64,000 nucleotides of DNA, from positions 21,411,418 through 21,475,417 of the forward strand of contig OZ024808.1 in assembly GCA_964017045.1 (NCBI GenBank), in the 5' to 3' direction. Positions 1 to 12,500 of this stretch are shown here, piece after piece. The notes under the pieces are model-generated. The model saw only the letters and a program-made list of their open reading frames with translations, searched no databases and was not told where the DNA came from. Made by a program: the position numbers and the translations under genes. This DNA is from Omphiscola glabra (lineage: Eukaryota > Mollusca > Gastropoda > Lymnaeidae). The number at the start of each line of letters is the position of its first letter. Position 1 is the first letter of the stretch.

Positions 1-89
1 TTTCTGTTGAAACTGTTCTCATGTAACACGATTTTCAAAGGTTTGAAGCGCTTTCTTGTAAATATAAATATTTTATTTTAAAATTCTTC

Positions 90-375
90 CACCTGTACTG
101 TTAGAGACGCCGTGTAAAGTACACACTTGTTCTGTTACAACCAAACCAAGCACACACGTGTACTGTTTATAGACGCCGTGTAAAGTACACACTTGTTCTG
201 TTACAACCAAACCAAGCACACACGTGTACTATGTATAGACGCCGTGTAAGGTACACACGTGTTCTGTACAACCCACGCCAAGCACACGCGTGTACTGTTA
301 GAACCATGTTAAGTACACAGTGTACTGCTAGGATCGTGTCAAGTAAGCACATGTACCTTTAGAATCGTGTCAAGT
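90..375. repeat. 66-bp minisatellite, about 3.5 units
   Basis: Tandem units of about 66 bp share the blocks GCACACACGTGTACT and GACGCCGTGTAA. The first two units are nearly identical, and the later ones decay and shorten. Short ORFs on the minus strand here are only the repeat translated. No gene is supported. Confidence 0.85.
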
Positions 376-378
376 GCA

Positions 379-569
379 CAGAGGCGTAGCGTAGGGGGGG
401 GGCAGGGGGTACAGATGTACCCGGGCGCCAGCTAGTTAGTGGCGCCAAAATGTGCTTTGGTATTATTTTATTGATGAAAATAATTGGGTTGAGAGTTGAA
501 AAAAGGAAAAAGAGGGCGCTTTAAAATGAATCTTGTTCCCGGGCGCCAAACACTCTAGCTACGCCGCTG
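379..569. mobile_element. hAT-type MITE with 8-bp target duplication
   Basis: A 191-bp non-autonomous element begins CAGAGGCGTAGC and ends in the near-perfect inverse of that sequence (one mismatch over 12 bp). It is flanked on both sides by CAAGTGCA (371-378 and 570-577). An 8-bp duplication with a CAG terminus fits the hAT superfamily. The inside has a G tract and no coding capacity. A related copy lies at 54674-54842, with the same internal block and its own 8-bp duplication. Confidence 0.8.
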
Positions 570-577
570 CAAGTGCA

Positions 578-1118
578 CACGCAGTATTCTCCAAGAAGAG
601 TCAAATTCGGAGAGAAAGTCTTGGTACAATTGTTGTCTACATGTTCCACCACTGAAATGCGGAGATTGCCACTTGAAGACTGCATGTGGATGAGTCTTTT
701 CTTAAGCGTGACAAATTATGAGAATTTAAACAATAATTCGATATTCAAATAAGATTTCACAGATAAGCATTCGTATCACTTTTGGATTTTTTGCTGGCAG
801 CAAAAACTAAATTTAATCTCAAAGACTAATTTTAGATATGTCGTTAATCAATTTTCTTCAAAGTTTAGATAAGCCATTTAACAATTTTCTTTCAAATTTT
901 AGATATGTCTTTCATCAATTTTCTTCAAAGTTTATGTCGTAGCATTACGTTCCATACTGAAAGTAAATTCTCATTGAAATTTGATGCATTATATATATAT
1001 ATAATAATATTACATTAATATATATGTATGTATTTAATGAAACTTGACTGTATTATTTTGTCATTAGGGTCGAATGTGAAACGAGATTTTTGCATTGATT
1101 AAGTTTTACACCACAAGC
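578..1118. other. AT-rich spacer upstream of the first receptor gene
   Basis: No ORF or RNA gene is seen. A degenerate direct repeat around the phrase TAGATATGTC...TCAATTTTCTTCAAAG occurs between about 835 and 930. A run of alternating TA lies near 990-1025, about 100 bp upstream of the start codon. It could be part of a promoter, but I cannot identify a core element. Confidence 0.5.
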
Positions 1119-2165
1119 ATGGCTGACGCCCTTGACGACATCACCGAGCAGCAACTCTTTATCATTATGATTGTTTACATCAAGGTTCTCGACCCTTTCC
1201 TCCAAGCATTCGGACTCTTTTCCAACGTTCTGAACCTCGCCGTGTTCACAAAACTCGGCATTGGAGACAGCATGAATTTATCTTTCTGGGCGTTGTCCCT
1301 CTCGGACTTCAGCCTCGCCCTGTGCTGCGCCGTCAACAACGTCTGCATGATCATCGCCCTTTCGCCGTGGCAGCAGGACATCCCCGTCAGCATGCTCTCG
1401 CTGGTAGGGTGGCTGGCGTGGTACCAGTACATCTTCCTGGACACCTCGACGTGCATCGAGACCTACATCGCCGTGGCCCGGTGCTGCTGCGTGGCGCTGC
1501 CTCTCACGTTCAAGAACGTGTTCACCGTCGCGAGGACGGCTTTGGTCATTGCGTGTTCCCTGCTGGCCAGTTCGGTGTTCCGCATCCCCGTGTTGTACAA
1601 ACACGGACTCTCGTGGCAGACAAGCCCGCTCACCAACACAACGAGATTCACCATCTGGTTTGCTGATGACTTTACGTTTTATAAAAACTTGGAAAAAATA
1701 GCTGGCAGGACCGTATTCCCTGTAATTTTTCTTGTAATTGCTACAATTTGCTTGATTATTTTAGCATCGTCTCTGGTTAAGGCTTCAAGGAATAGAACAC
1801 TGATGACAGGTCAAAAAATGGAAACTGTTGATGTTCAAATAAATCATTTTCACAAATCAATCGGCAACCATAAGTCAGACGATTACTTTAAAATCAAATT
1901 GAGCGCGAAGGAGCTGCAAGTTGTTAAGGCAGTTACCATGGTGACGTTTATTCTCGGGTTCTGCTTGCTTATCTTCTCCATGTCGTCTCTGGCAGAAATA
2001 GCGATGCCCGAGTTTTTTCCGGGCCGGAAGTACAACCGACTTCACGGCTGCGTCAGTGCGACGACAAACTTCATCCTCACTGCGCATGCCAGTGGGAAAG
2101 TTTTTATCTATTACAACTTTAACTCGAGGTTCCGTGAACTGGTTCATCAAGCTTTTGCCCTGTAA
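1119..2165 (+). CDS. Gastropod chemosensory-type GPCR (rhodopsin-like), receptor 1
   Basis: This is a single-exon gene of 348 codons. I take the ATG at 1119 as the start; an upstream in-frame TTG at 1095 is not a plausible start. Seven hydrophobic segments can be seen: about residues 13-43, 52-80, 93-125, 140-160, 200-225, 270-295 and 305-330. Class A marks include the TM2 aspartate in LSLSD (Asp63) and, after TM3, Ala120-Arg121 followed by CCCVALPL where most receptors have DRY. TM7 ends with GKVFIYYNFNSRFRE in place of a classic NPxxY. Intronless receptors with these motifs are annotated in gastropods as chemosensory receptors, so a plasma-membrane role in detecting an odour or taste is likely; the ligand is unknown. 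It is the most divergent member of the set here, and intact. Confidence 0.88.
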   Translation: MADALDDITEQQLFIIMIVYIKVLDPFLQAFGLFSNVLNLAVFTKLGIGDSMNLSFWALSLSDFSLALCCAVNNVCMIIALSPWQQDIPVSMLSLVGWLAWYQYIFLDTSTCIETYIAVARCCCVALPLTFKNVFTVARTALVIACSLLASSVFRIPVLYKHGLSWQTSPLTNTTRFTIWFADDFTFYKNLEKIAGRTVFPVIFLVIATICLIILASSLVKASRNRTLMTGQKMETVDVQINHFHKSIGNHKSDDYFKIKLSAKELQVVKAVTMVTFILGFCLLIFSMSSLAEIAMPEFFPGRKYNRLHGCVSATTNFILTAHASGKVFIYYNFNSRFRELVHQAFAL

Positions 2166-4531
2166 CTTTGAAGGATGGATGGGGCTGTGGCTTAAAAACT
2201 TTTACTCTGTATCTTTAAGGGGGTAGGCTACCAAAAAAGTTTTTCTTTTAATTAACCAACTTGGAACTACTATTTTATTAATGGTCATGTTTAGCTATGA
2301 ATGGTGATATATTTTAAAGCTTTAAAATTATTTTTTTTTTTTATAGTGGCCATGGCAACGGCGGCCATCTTGAAAATAATACCCCTTCGTAGAGTTCTAA
2401 AATTTTTTAAACCAACATACATATTGCTTAAAAAATGATTGATTCATGAACTTCAAGTATATTTAGAGGTACTGAGCTAGTTTAATTTCCTTTAAACTTT
2501 TCAAAACATTTTTTTTTAATTTTTAAAATCTGCCTCGGCAGAAAACGCTTAAATTTACAATCCTAGGAAAATAAAAACTTTATTGCAAAAAACGTAATAG
2601 GCCAAATAGACTTTTGTATAGCTCATTATCCACAAAATAGTTGAAGGAAGATACACACCAAATTTACTCTAGCTTGTATATTAGCTTAGATTTTAGAATT
2701 CTACGTTACAAAATAACAGAATTTTTTTTTTTTAGAAAAATCAATTTTAAACTTTAAAAGATGGCTGGGACAGCGGCTTAAAAACTGATGCCATGAGGAA
2801 GAAATATCTACCAACATTTTAAAAAATCTTAAATAACATCGACAGTTGCTACTATAAAATAAAAGTGTAGTATTTTAAAAGGAATTTATTCTTTTTAATG
2901 ACGGAAGAAAATAGCGTAGAACATCATAACACAACTTCTGGTTAACAGCTTTACCAACGTGTAGAATTTAGAGAATTCCTTATTAGTTTTCATCTTACTT
3001 AAATATGACATTTGACCATTCTCATAACTGGCATAGCGCATCGGAAATGTGACGTCATCAAATAAAAGTTATGAAAACTATGTTTTAATTAAATACCCTT
3101 GAGAGTATTACAACATTTATTTCCCCTTTTAAATTTAAAAAGCATTGAATCGGATGAACTCCCTTGGCTTTCTATTCGGAAAATCGATGGTGCGTTAGGA
3201 ACGTAATTATACAGATAACATATGTCTACGTTTTTTTTATCAAGCCTTATTGAACGATTCGATGGTCAAGTTAAACTTTTATTTAACGATTTCGAACGTA
3301 ATCCAAGGAGATATTCATAATTGCAACAACTGGAGCATTAATTTGCGAAACAAAACTATTCCGCTGAATGTACGGTCCACGGCTCAGTGAAAATTAAATA
3401 TCGCAAATAACGCTCCGTCGCTGAACAAATATTTATTTTCTTGTTGCCGGATCTTGAGCACGGCTCCCATCTAGCTCTCTTCCTCATTGGTAGAAAACAT
3501 AATTATTGTTGCAATCTAAACAGTTCGTAGCGCTTCAAGTACACTCCCATGCCCAATTATTTTCGATTCTCGGAATATTTTCAGATACGTGTAACTTTTT
3601 TTTTTTTTTAACATGCGTGGTAATTAAAATGTTTCAGTTTATGGACATACCAAACGTTTTTTTTAAAAATGAATTCGATGTTCTGTAGGTGTGAGGAGAA
3701 CAAATAGAATTCTACAAAGAAAATTAAATGAATACTTTGAAGTATTTCCAGATCGCATCGTAAGGGCAAATGTAAACTGTCAGATGTGACATTTTTTTGG
3801 AACGTAAAAATATTTCTAAAAATCCATACGGATGCTTTATCACACATTTTAAATAATCCAAGCAAATTGACTAAATTTATACCTCAAAAGCTTCTGGGTG
3901 CATTCACTTATAAAAACAAGCGCATCTGAGACCAAAACATCGTGCATAGCAGATCAGCGATGATTGAATGATGAGTCCTTTCTTTTCGTGTCATCTTATT
4001 CCAATTTTAGAATAGAGTGAAGAAACCATGGTGACACGATCTACCGTTGGTTCATCCATGTTCAACTAATATCTTAATGAAAATCAACACATTTTAAATT
4101 ATCTTTTTTTTTTTTTAAATTGACCTTAACTTTGCCAGTCTCTGATGTTTCTTGGACCATGCTAGTGGAAGTTCTCCATGGCATACAGCATTTACACTGT
4201 AAGAGTTCTTCTTATTGTTGAGCGTTGTAACTCTTCAATTTTTGACAGAGCTTCGAGAGTAACTGTCTCTAAAGGTAAAATTACTTTAAATTAAGAAGTT
4301 GAATGAATGGTTCACTTGCCACGGTGTAAATAAATGGATCCCTTGTCGGTGTTGTGACAAGAAAAAAAGTTTATTAGGTCGCCCTTCTAATTTATGTGGA
4401 AATCTTTCAGCAAGTCTATACAAATATTATAAAACGTGATGTTCACCATTTATGTGGTTTCGATTATTTATTATTTTTAAACTTTGTTGTTGTTCTTTTA
4501 CAAATTGCATGCAAAGTAAGAACGGGAAAAC
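2166..4531. other. AT-rich intergenic spacer between receptors 1 and 2
   Basis: No supported gene. The segment after the stop of receptor 1 (from about 2171) and a segment at about 2757 share GGCTTAAAAACT and neighbouring bases, so part of the 3' flank may be an old local duplication. Short ORFs at 3506-3688 (+) and 3608-3865 (-) overlap each other, are AT-rich and resemble nothing I know. Homopolymer T runs are frequent. Confidence 0.5.
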
Positions 4532-5635
4532 ATGTCATCGACTATAGAATTCATAAGTGAACATGTCCTAAATGCGATTACGATAACATGTGTCCGAGTA
4601 GTCGATCCCCTGCTCCAAGTATTCGGGCTGGCGGTGAATTTAATCAACCTCTTCACCTACAAGGCCATCGGCCTCAAGGACAGCATGAATATCTCCTTCT
4701 GGGTTTTATCTCTATCGGACTTCATGTATCTTTTTTGCTGCGCCGTGTACATCGTCTGCTTCATCATAGCCATGTCCCCACTTCAACTGCAAATCTCAAT
4801 AAATATGTTCACGCTTGTCAGCTGGCTCGGCTGGTACCAGTACATCTTCCTGGACACGTCTACCTGCATCGAAACTTACATCGCGGTGGCCAGGTGCTGC
4901 TGCGTCGCCATGCCCCTGAAGTTTAAAAATGTCTTCACCGCCAGAAGAACGCTCCTATTTTGCGCATGCGCATTCATCGTCAACGCCGCACTCCACATCC
5001 CGGCGCTGTCCACGCACGGGCTCAACTTTCAGTTGAACCCGGTGGCAAATTCTTCCCAGTTCACAATGAGTAACGGACCGCTGTATTCTTTCTTTTTTGA
5101 CCTGGAGAAGGTTTTAGCGCGGACTATTCTACCGACGACATTCTTAGTCATCGCTATCGTCTGCTCCTTTATTTTATCCATCTCTTTATTTAGAGCATCC
5201 CGGAGAAGAAGTGAAATGACAAGTCAGAGGAAAAACATAAAAAAGAATAAGCGTGGGAAAATGACAAGTCTTGCGAACCCCACGGGACATTTCTCTGATC
5301 GTCATCGGCTATCGTATTGTGGGCCTGATCATAATATGTCTGTGAAAAAGCCAAGCTCAAAAGAGTTGCAGGTGGTGAAAGCTGTAACCGTCGTAACGAT
5401 ATTTCTTGGATTTTCCCTCCTGGTCTCCTCGGTCTGTTCCTTGGCGGAAGTCGCCGAGCCCGAGTTTTACCCCGGCCGGAAATACACTTACTTGCACGCG
5501 TTCATCATGACGTTGTCCAACATCGTCGTGACGTGTCACGTGAGTGGTAAAGTATTCATTTACTGCAGCTTCAACAAGCGTTTCAGGGAAACTGTGATTA
5601 CCAGCCTCTGTTGTGTTTTAAAGAGGTTTAGATAA
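4532..5635 (+). CDS. Gastropod chemosensory-type GPCR (rhodopsin-like), receptor 2
   Basis: A single-exon gene of 367 codons starts at an ATG in AAACATGTC. It has the same seven-segment plan as receptor 1: TM1 with VDPLLQVFGLAVN, TM2 with LSLSDF, TM3 with DTSTCIETYIAVARCCC, an amphipathic loop rich in Lys and Arg at about residues 225-275, TM6 with KAVTVVTIFLGFSLL, and a C-terminal SGKVFIYCSFNKRFRE. The PEFYPGRKYTYLHAF stretch before TM7 is shared with the pseudogene at 28493-29590, to which this gene is much closer than to receptor 1. The frame is intact. A possible polyadenylation signal AATAAA lies about 80 bp past the stop, near 5718. Ligand and tissue cannot be read from sequence. Confidence 0.88.
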   Translation: MSSTIEFISEHVLNAITITCVRVVDPLLQVFGLAVNLINLFTYKAIGLKDSMNISFWVLSLSDFMYLFCCAVYIVCFIIAMSPLQLQISINMFTLVSWLGWYQYIFLDTSTCIETYIAVARCCCVAMPLKFKNVFTARRTLLFCACAFIVNAALHIPALSTHGLNFQLNPVANSSQFTMSNGPLYSFFFDLEKVLARTILPTTFLVIAIVCSFILSISLFRASRRRSEMTSQRKNIKKNKRGKMTSLANPTGHFSDRHRLSYCGPDHNMSVKKPSSKELQVVKAVTVVTIFLGFSLLVSSVCSLAEVAEPEFYPGRKYTYLHAFIMTLSNIVVTCHVSGKVFIYCSFNKRFRETVITSLCCVLKRFR

Positions 5636-6184
5636 AATCATCGTAATTTTTATTAATAAGGACATAAACCATTAAAAATTGTAACTTACTAGTTTGAGCT
5701 TTCTGAAACGGTTGTTTAATAAATATTTATATAATAACGTATTAAAATAACGCATAGTATTTTCATTTCTCAATTTATTTTAAGAATAAAATACTAAACT
5801 CTTAGTAATTAATAAAGTTGTAAAATAAAACAAAAAAGATGGTTCAAATTGTTGTGACTCGAGAATCGATTAAATTATAAATGTTTGCTTAAATTGTCTT
5901 AAGAAATCAAAATGTGTATTTTTATGAATAAATATAGATAATGCCACCACACATTTTTGTACAGTGGTTCTTATATTTATTTTCTCTTAAATATAGAGAT
6001 GTAAAAAGTTCGAATATATTGTTTAATGAACTGTCATCTCTTCAAACATGGTGGTTTCATGCACTTGTTAATGATACGCTTTGATAAACCTAACTTGACG
6101 CAAACAGCCAATTAAAACGTAAGATCAATGCACGTGACTGCATCTCAATGTGACATCGATGCCTCTGCCTGCTTTCCTTAAAGG
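5636..6184. other. 3' flank of receptor 2
   Basis: AT-rich sequence with several AATAAA words, the first near 5718 and others near 5785 and 5926. Any of these could be the polyadenylation signal of receptor 2. No other gene is visible. Confidence 0.45.
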
Positions 6185-6870
6185 TGATTTAGCATTCAGT
6201 TTTCAAGACCCTTTAGCAGTGGCTGTCCATACCTGGTTCTTTGCATTCAGTTTTCAAGACCCTTTAGTAGTGGCAGTCCATGCCTGATTATTGGCATTCA
6301 GTTTTCAAGACCCTTTAGTAGTGGCTGTCCATGCCTGGTTCTTTGCATTCAGTTTTCAAGACCCTTTAGTAGTGGCTGTCCATGCCTGGTTCTTTGCATT
6401 CAGAAACATTCTTCAATAAAGTTAGTGTTTATAAGCTACCATCGCTTGCCATATATCTTAGGGGCTGCCCATACCTGGTTCTTAGCATTCAGTTTTTAAG
6501 ACCCGTTAGTAGTGACTGCCCATACCTGGTTCTTAGCATTCAGTTTTTAAGACCCGTTAGTAGTGACTGTCCATGCCTGGTTCTTTGCATTCAGTCTTCA
6601 AGACCCTTTAGCAGTGGCTGTCCATACCTGATTCTTGGCATTCAGTTTTCAAGACCCTTTAGCAGTGGCTGTCCTTGCCTGGTTCTTTGCATTCAGTTTT
6701 CGAAAGCCTTTACTAGTGGCTGTCCATGCCTGATTATTGGCATTCAGTTTTCAAGACCCTTTAGCAGTGGCTGTCCATACCTGGTTCTTTGCATTCAGTT
6801 TTCGAAAGCCTTTAGCAGTGGATGTCCACGCCTGATGATTGGCATTCAGTTTTCAAGACCCTCTGGATTC
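6185..6870. repeat. 51-bp minisatellite, about 13 units
   Basis: Units of 51 bp contain GCATTCAGTTTTCAAGACCC followed by a variable TTAGYAGTGGCTGTCC block. One interruption at about 6405-6460 is not repeat-like. Because 51 is a multiple of three, a plus-strand frame stays open (6382-6894) as a 17-residue repeat. I read this as a property of the array, not a gene. Confidence 0.9.
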
Positions 6871-7374
6871 AGTACTCACTGTTATGAGAATTAAACAACA
6901 CAGTCGCCACTCACGGTACGAAACAAATGCAACGCTCACTTTTCGTTTTATTTATCAGATACTACTTCTAATTATGTCTACAACTGCTACATTTATAGCT
7001 ATTTCATTTGACTACAGATAAGGCAATGTTACCAATTTATTATTATTATTATTATTTTGTTGTTAGTTTGTCTGTTTTAATTTTTTTTTTTTTACAAAAG
7101 TTTTCTACGTTTTTCATCGATATTTATTAGGATAGCGAGAGAGATATGCAAAAATTTAAAAAAAGAAAAACAACACGCTTACACATATGATACCTAGGTG
7201 ATGAAATCATGTTACTTTTAATCATTACGCTTTCACTTGCCCCCCCACCCCCTCCCCCCCCCCCAAAAAAAAAGGTGAATATTTTTGGGTTTTATGTGTT
7301 AAAAAATAAAACGGAACATATATTGACAAAATCTAACATGTGAAATATAATTTCTATCCCATTAAATCCATGTC
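6871..7374. other. Spacer with low-complexity runs
   Basis: AT-rich sequence with a TTA/TAT microsatellite near 7038-7055, a T tract near 7082 and a C-then-A tract near 7240-7275. No gene is seen. Confidence 0.5.
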
Positions 7375-8190
7375 ACCACCATTGTTCTTGACTGCTGTGT
7401 TCTTGACGGCTGTGTTCTTGACGGCTGTGTTCTTGACGGCTGTGTTCTTGACGGCTGTGTTCTTGACGGCTGTGTTCTTGACGGCTGCGTTCTTGACGGC
7501 TGTGTTCTTAAGTGCTGTCTTCTTGACGGCTGCGTTCTTGACGGCTGTGTTCTTAAGTGCTGTCTTCTTGACGGCTGTGTTCTTGACGGCTGTGTTCTTG
7601 ACGGCTGCGTTCTTGACGGCTGTGTTCTTGACTGCTGTGTTCTTGACGGCTGTGTTCTTGACGGCTGTGTTCTTGACGGCTGCGTTCTTGACGGCTGTGT
7701 TCTTAAGTGCTGTCTTCTTGACGGCTGTGTTCTTGACTGCTGTGTTCTTGACGGCTGTGTTCTTGACGGCTGTGTTCTTGACGGCTGTGTTCTTGACGGC
7801 TGTGTTCTTGACTGCTGTGTTCTTGACGGCTGTGTTCTTGACTGCTGTGTTCTTGACGGCTGTGGTCTTGACGGATGTGTTCTTGACGGCTGTGTTCTTG
7901 ACGGCTGTGTTCTTGACGGCTGCGTTCTTGACGGCTGTGTTCTTAAGTGCTGTCTTCTTGACGGCTGTGTTCTTGACGGCTGTGTTCTTGACGGCTGTGT
8001 TCTTGACTGCTGTGTTCTTGACGGCTGTGTTCTTGACGGCTGTGTTCTTGACGGCTGCGTTCTTGACGGCAGTGTTCTTGACTGCTGCGTTCTTGACTGC
8101 TGCGTTCTTGACTGCTGCGTTCTTGAATGCTGTGTTCTTGACCGCTGTGTTCTTTATTGTTGTGTTCTTGATTGCTGTGTTCTTGATTGT
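7375..8190. repeat. 15-bp minisatellite, about 54 units, open on both strands
   Basis: Units of 15 bp with consensus GTGTTCTTGACGGCT. Common variants are GCG for GTG, ACTGCT for ACGGCT, and a recurring pair TTAAGTGCTGTCTTC. The array is open on the plus strand (five-residue repeat VFLTA, 7340-8311) and on the minus strand (VKNTA, 7354-8268). Neither ORF has unique flanking coding sequence, a signal peptide or splice logic, so I do not call a protein. Confidence 0.9.
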
Positions 8191-8514
8191 CATGCTCTTG
8201 AGTGTTGCGTTGGCAGACGAAGGCGTCCAGTCGAGAAGTTCATTATATTGTGCTGTGTTGCTATTCAAACGTTCGCGTATCCTGTTATCAACACTTGATC
8301 AGAGATTATGAAAGTTAACCCTCCAACCAAATCTCTTTTGCCATGAGACGTTCCCATGGTGATGTACGTTTGAAATGCTGAGCGCTCTATGCACATTCTA
8401 CTTTGTGATATTTTCTAGCTTACACATGTGTTAACTAGGTAATGAAATATTGAAAAACACAGCCGCCACTGTGAATTTTGCACTCAAGGCGATCTACGTG
8501 CATCATCCAGCGTT

Positions 8515-8690
8515 AAAGTTTGGATTATAAACATAAGCTCATTATAAACAAAAGCCCTCCCATTATAAACATAAGCTCATTATAAACAAAAACCATCCCA
8601 TTATAAACATAAGCTCATTATAAACAAAAACCCTCCCATTATAAACATAAGCCACCCCCCAACCAATTATAAACATAAGCCCCTCATATC
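8515..8690. repeat. 38-bp tandem repeat, about 4 units
   Basis: Repeats of CATTATAAACATAAGC and TCATTATAAACAAAA alternate with CCCTCCC-like joints. It lies just beyond the 3' end of the tandem gene copy 1. Confidence 0.8.
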
Positions 8691-8969
8691 TAACATAATC
8701 TTAACACGATCTTGCGGATCGGATGATATCCATTTGGATGTGGGAGTTTAAATAATGGAACTGGAGTTTGGGGAATTTTGATGGTGCTGTCTGTGGATGC
8801 TCGAAACTCTTCAGACGTAACAAAATATTTTCATTTTTAAAAATAGTTTTTAGAACTGTTGATTTCACTCGTTAACCACACCAACAAATAACTACATACA
8901 CCAAACATTTTCAATATCCACTTTTTTTTTATTTGTTTAAGTGCATTTAATTATGAAGGAAAATGAGAA

Positions 8970-9515
8970 TTATTTTGATATGAAATTAATAGAAAATTTG
9001 GCTTTAAAATTCGCATCCTCCTGGTTAAACGGATACCACATAGGGTAGTTCGTGTTCCAGATGTTGTTGTAGATGTTGAAGGAGATGTTTCGTATGCTCG
9101 AACACTCAAAGGGCTGGAGTGGCACCGGGAAAGGGGAATCGATGTGATCGGTGGTGCCGATAAGCACTAATGGCACGTCTTGGGTCCACAGCTGTAATCC
9201 TGTATTCTCACTGTCCAGTAGGTAAACATCCGTGTTGATTCCTGAATATATAAACACTTTATAAACACTATATAAACACAGAACAGGGATGGGATTCGCA
9301 ACGCGATTAAGGTCAAGATGGCGACTTGGGTTGTCTGCGCGCATGTCAAAGTTAAAAAAAAACATTTGGACATTAATTAGTGTTAAACTTAGAATAATCA
9401 GAATAATTAGGAAGGTGAAAGCATATTTAAAATGTAACCTTGCCAGCGTGTTAAGTATTTAGATATATTTTAAAACTAATGGAACTAACAATATTCACCA
9501 CAGCTGCCCGTTGTT

Positions 9516-9549
<34 letters not shown>

Positions 9550-12500
9550 GTATGTATATATATAAACAGGGCCTAGAAGACATAGTTAGACTTGAAATGA
9601 ACACATAGGTCATTTCTTTGTATACAGTGGTAACATTGACGCAACGCCAGCACATATCTTAATCTATGAACACTGAAAGAAAATGAACAAGGGGAACACC
9701 CTTAAGTGACAAATAAATAGTAAAGTTGTTGTACATGCAATGTAGGTACAGCCTACAGTTCTTGTATTATCACTAGGGGTGTAATTTCGGGGGGTTTTCT
9801 GGGGATTTGGGGGGGACCAAAACTTGGTCGGCTTGTCAAGCTGTTTATTACTTGGGGCGCCACAGTACATAGCTATTAAAATAAAACCTGCAAATTCAAG
9901 GGGGCGGTGGGACAAACGCCCCACCCTGCCCTACCCAAGTGACGCCCATGATTATCACATACATCAAGTGAGTAGTTTATTGGTTTAAAGGGCAATTGCC
10001 TTGAAGGCTTTTTAAAAAAAAAATACAAATGAATGATGGCGATATGTTTCCTCAAAATGATAACTTTACCTGTACACACTTATAATGTGAGTCTCTATTT
10101 CTCTAAGAACCTTGACATGTTTTAGTCTCCGATACGCACATTTATCTGTTGACGTCACAGATATCGTCTAGTCTCCGATACGTTACATTTATCTGTTGAC
10201 CTCAAAGATATCATCTAGTTTCCGATACGCACATTTATCTGTTGAACTCAAAGATATCATCCAGGCTACGATACGCACATTTTTCTGTTGAACTCAAAGA
10301 TATCATCTAGTCTCCTATACGCACATTTATCTGTTGACCTCAAAGATATCATCTAGTCTCCGATACGCACATTTATTTGTTGACCTCAAAGATATCATCT
10401 AGTCTCCGATACGCACATTTATCTGTTGACCTCAAAGATATCATCTAGTCTTCGATACGTTACTTTTATCTGTTGACCTCAAAGATATCATCTAGTCTCC
10501 GATACGCACATTTATCTGTTGAACTCAAAGATATCATCTAGTCTCCGATACGCACATTTATCTGTTGAACTCAAAGATATCATCTAGTCTCCGATACGCA
10601 CATTTATCTGTTGACCTCAAAGATATCCTCTAACACAATAAATTACTTTTTAATTTAAATGAAAACTCGATAAACTCTATACCACTCAAAGCACCAAAAA
10701 ACAGCCACTGACAATTTAGCACAGATTTGATGAAATCCGTAAAAAAGCTCACGCCATGGCGAGCAAAGACAACAGGCTTGAAGCACTGGAAGAAGGGAGG
10801 TGGTGACCAGTCAGCCCCGGGCGAGACAACTTATATATACATGCCTTCATATGGGAAAAACACGAATCCACATTTTACAAATCTGCAATTTACCATTTTG
10901 TTTTGTTTACAGAAATCGTTTGTGTCTCTAATCGATCTTATATTAAACTTGCATCCTACGCTACTTGCTTCGCACCCCTCGGTACTGTGATACACCGAAC
11001 TTACAAACACACTCATATACAGAAGTGTTCAGACGGTGCACAGCAGCCAGTACCGTTTGACTTCCTACTCAACCCCGTTTCTACTCACCATGGACGTACT
11101 GGCTACCATTCAACACCACGTCGCAGGGGTCAACTTTCATGAACAGCTTGTTCAATGTCCACGTGTGGTTCTCAGACAGAGGCGAAAAGCCAAACGAGAT
11201 GGACTCGGGCAGCCGTGTGGTCACTTTACCAAGCATGAACAGTGTTACGTCAATCCCTGGACGAGGAGAATGAAATAAAATGTTTTAAACAGTATGTTAT
11301 TATTATTTTTTTTTCAGATAATGGCAGGTAAGTGACAGGAGAACACGAGAGACATTTTTGAAGGGGAGCTAATTTTCAAATTTCAGCTTCTGCTGGAATG
11401 ATTGCAAGTCATAATTGTAAAAAATGCTTTTTTCTTCTCCCTTTAAAAACAATTTACGACGTTCCATATACTATTATAATTTATTATAATTCATTCTACA
11501 GATATATGAAGACTCAAACTTTTACTTGTATTTAAAAACATATCGAGAACAGAACAAGTGAAAATTACATCTCGCCAGGGCCTCCATTTCGTAGTGAACA
11601 TAAAATACTCTCGGAGCGCCATATTTGTTTCTTGTTTGGTCGTCCTTTGTTGCGGCCTTGACCCAGAAACCACAATTGGAATTGTTCAAGATAACTGAAA
11701 ATGGACATATTCAAAGCTAATACAACATAATGCTGCATTTTTAAAAAAAAATTTGTTATAACATGTTTGCACGAAAAAAACATTTTTTTTAAAAAGGAAC
11801 CGTCCTTAATTACGCTATTTTAGTCCATATTGGACCGACGATTGGGAAACAATGGGTTACAACCACCCACTACTTTACAACTGTAGTTGGAGTTGCTGGC
11901 ATTCCGAGCGAGGAGAGAATTGCAACAACAAAAAAAACCAAGAATCTAAACAAACTCAAGTTTGTATAATAAAAACCAATTACAGCAACTGAAAACATTT
12001 TAACAAATCAAAAATTATGTTTGCTACATCGTTGTTGGACGACAAATTGCTGTACCGGTAGCTTAACATTTAGTCAGTTACTTAGGGGATTTAAACATTA
12101 TGTTCGACCAACTCACCGTTCTTGTACAAGCCTAGCACCGTGACCTCCCATCTCCTCTTCTCCGGGTGTGCGTTGGCCGTCATGTTTGGTTTGTCGTAGC
12201 CCACTCCGGACTCGTAGTTGTACAGCTTGGCCATGTCGACGAAATCCTGTTCGACGTACGTGTCGTAGATCAGCTGGCCCAGCTTGGAACCTTCTGACGC
12301 CCATTCTCTCTGCAACACGATTCAAACATTTGTTGTTGTTTTTTCAGTGACGCTCTCTCTCTCTCCCTCTCTCTCTCTTTCTCTCTCTCACCCTCTCTCT
12401 CTCACACACACACAAAATGTTAGCGTGCCTGTCATACAGCAGTCCATTTATATGTCCTTGGAGTGGTTATGGGCTTAAGGCTCAGGGGACACTTTCATTA

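Noticed and set aside
1095..1118. Extension of receptor 1 to position 1095
   Set aside because: The codon there is TTG; ATG at 1119 fits the paralogues' N-terminal length.
6382..6894. 170-residue ORF in the 51-bp array
   Set aside because: Repeat-derived and not supported by flanking sequence.
7340..8311. 323-residue ORF (+) and 304-residue ORF (-) as real genes
   Set aside because: Both are translations of one stop-free 15-bp repeat with no unique coding flank.
10105..10640. CRISPR-like array
   Set aside because: No alternation of constant repeat and unique spacer; whole units repeat. Eukaryotic genome context.
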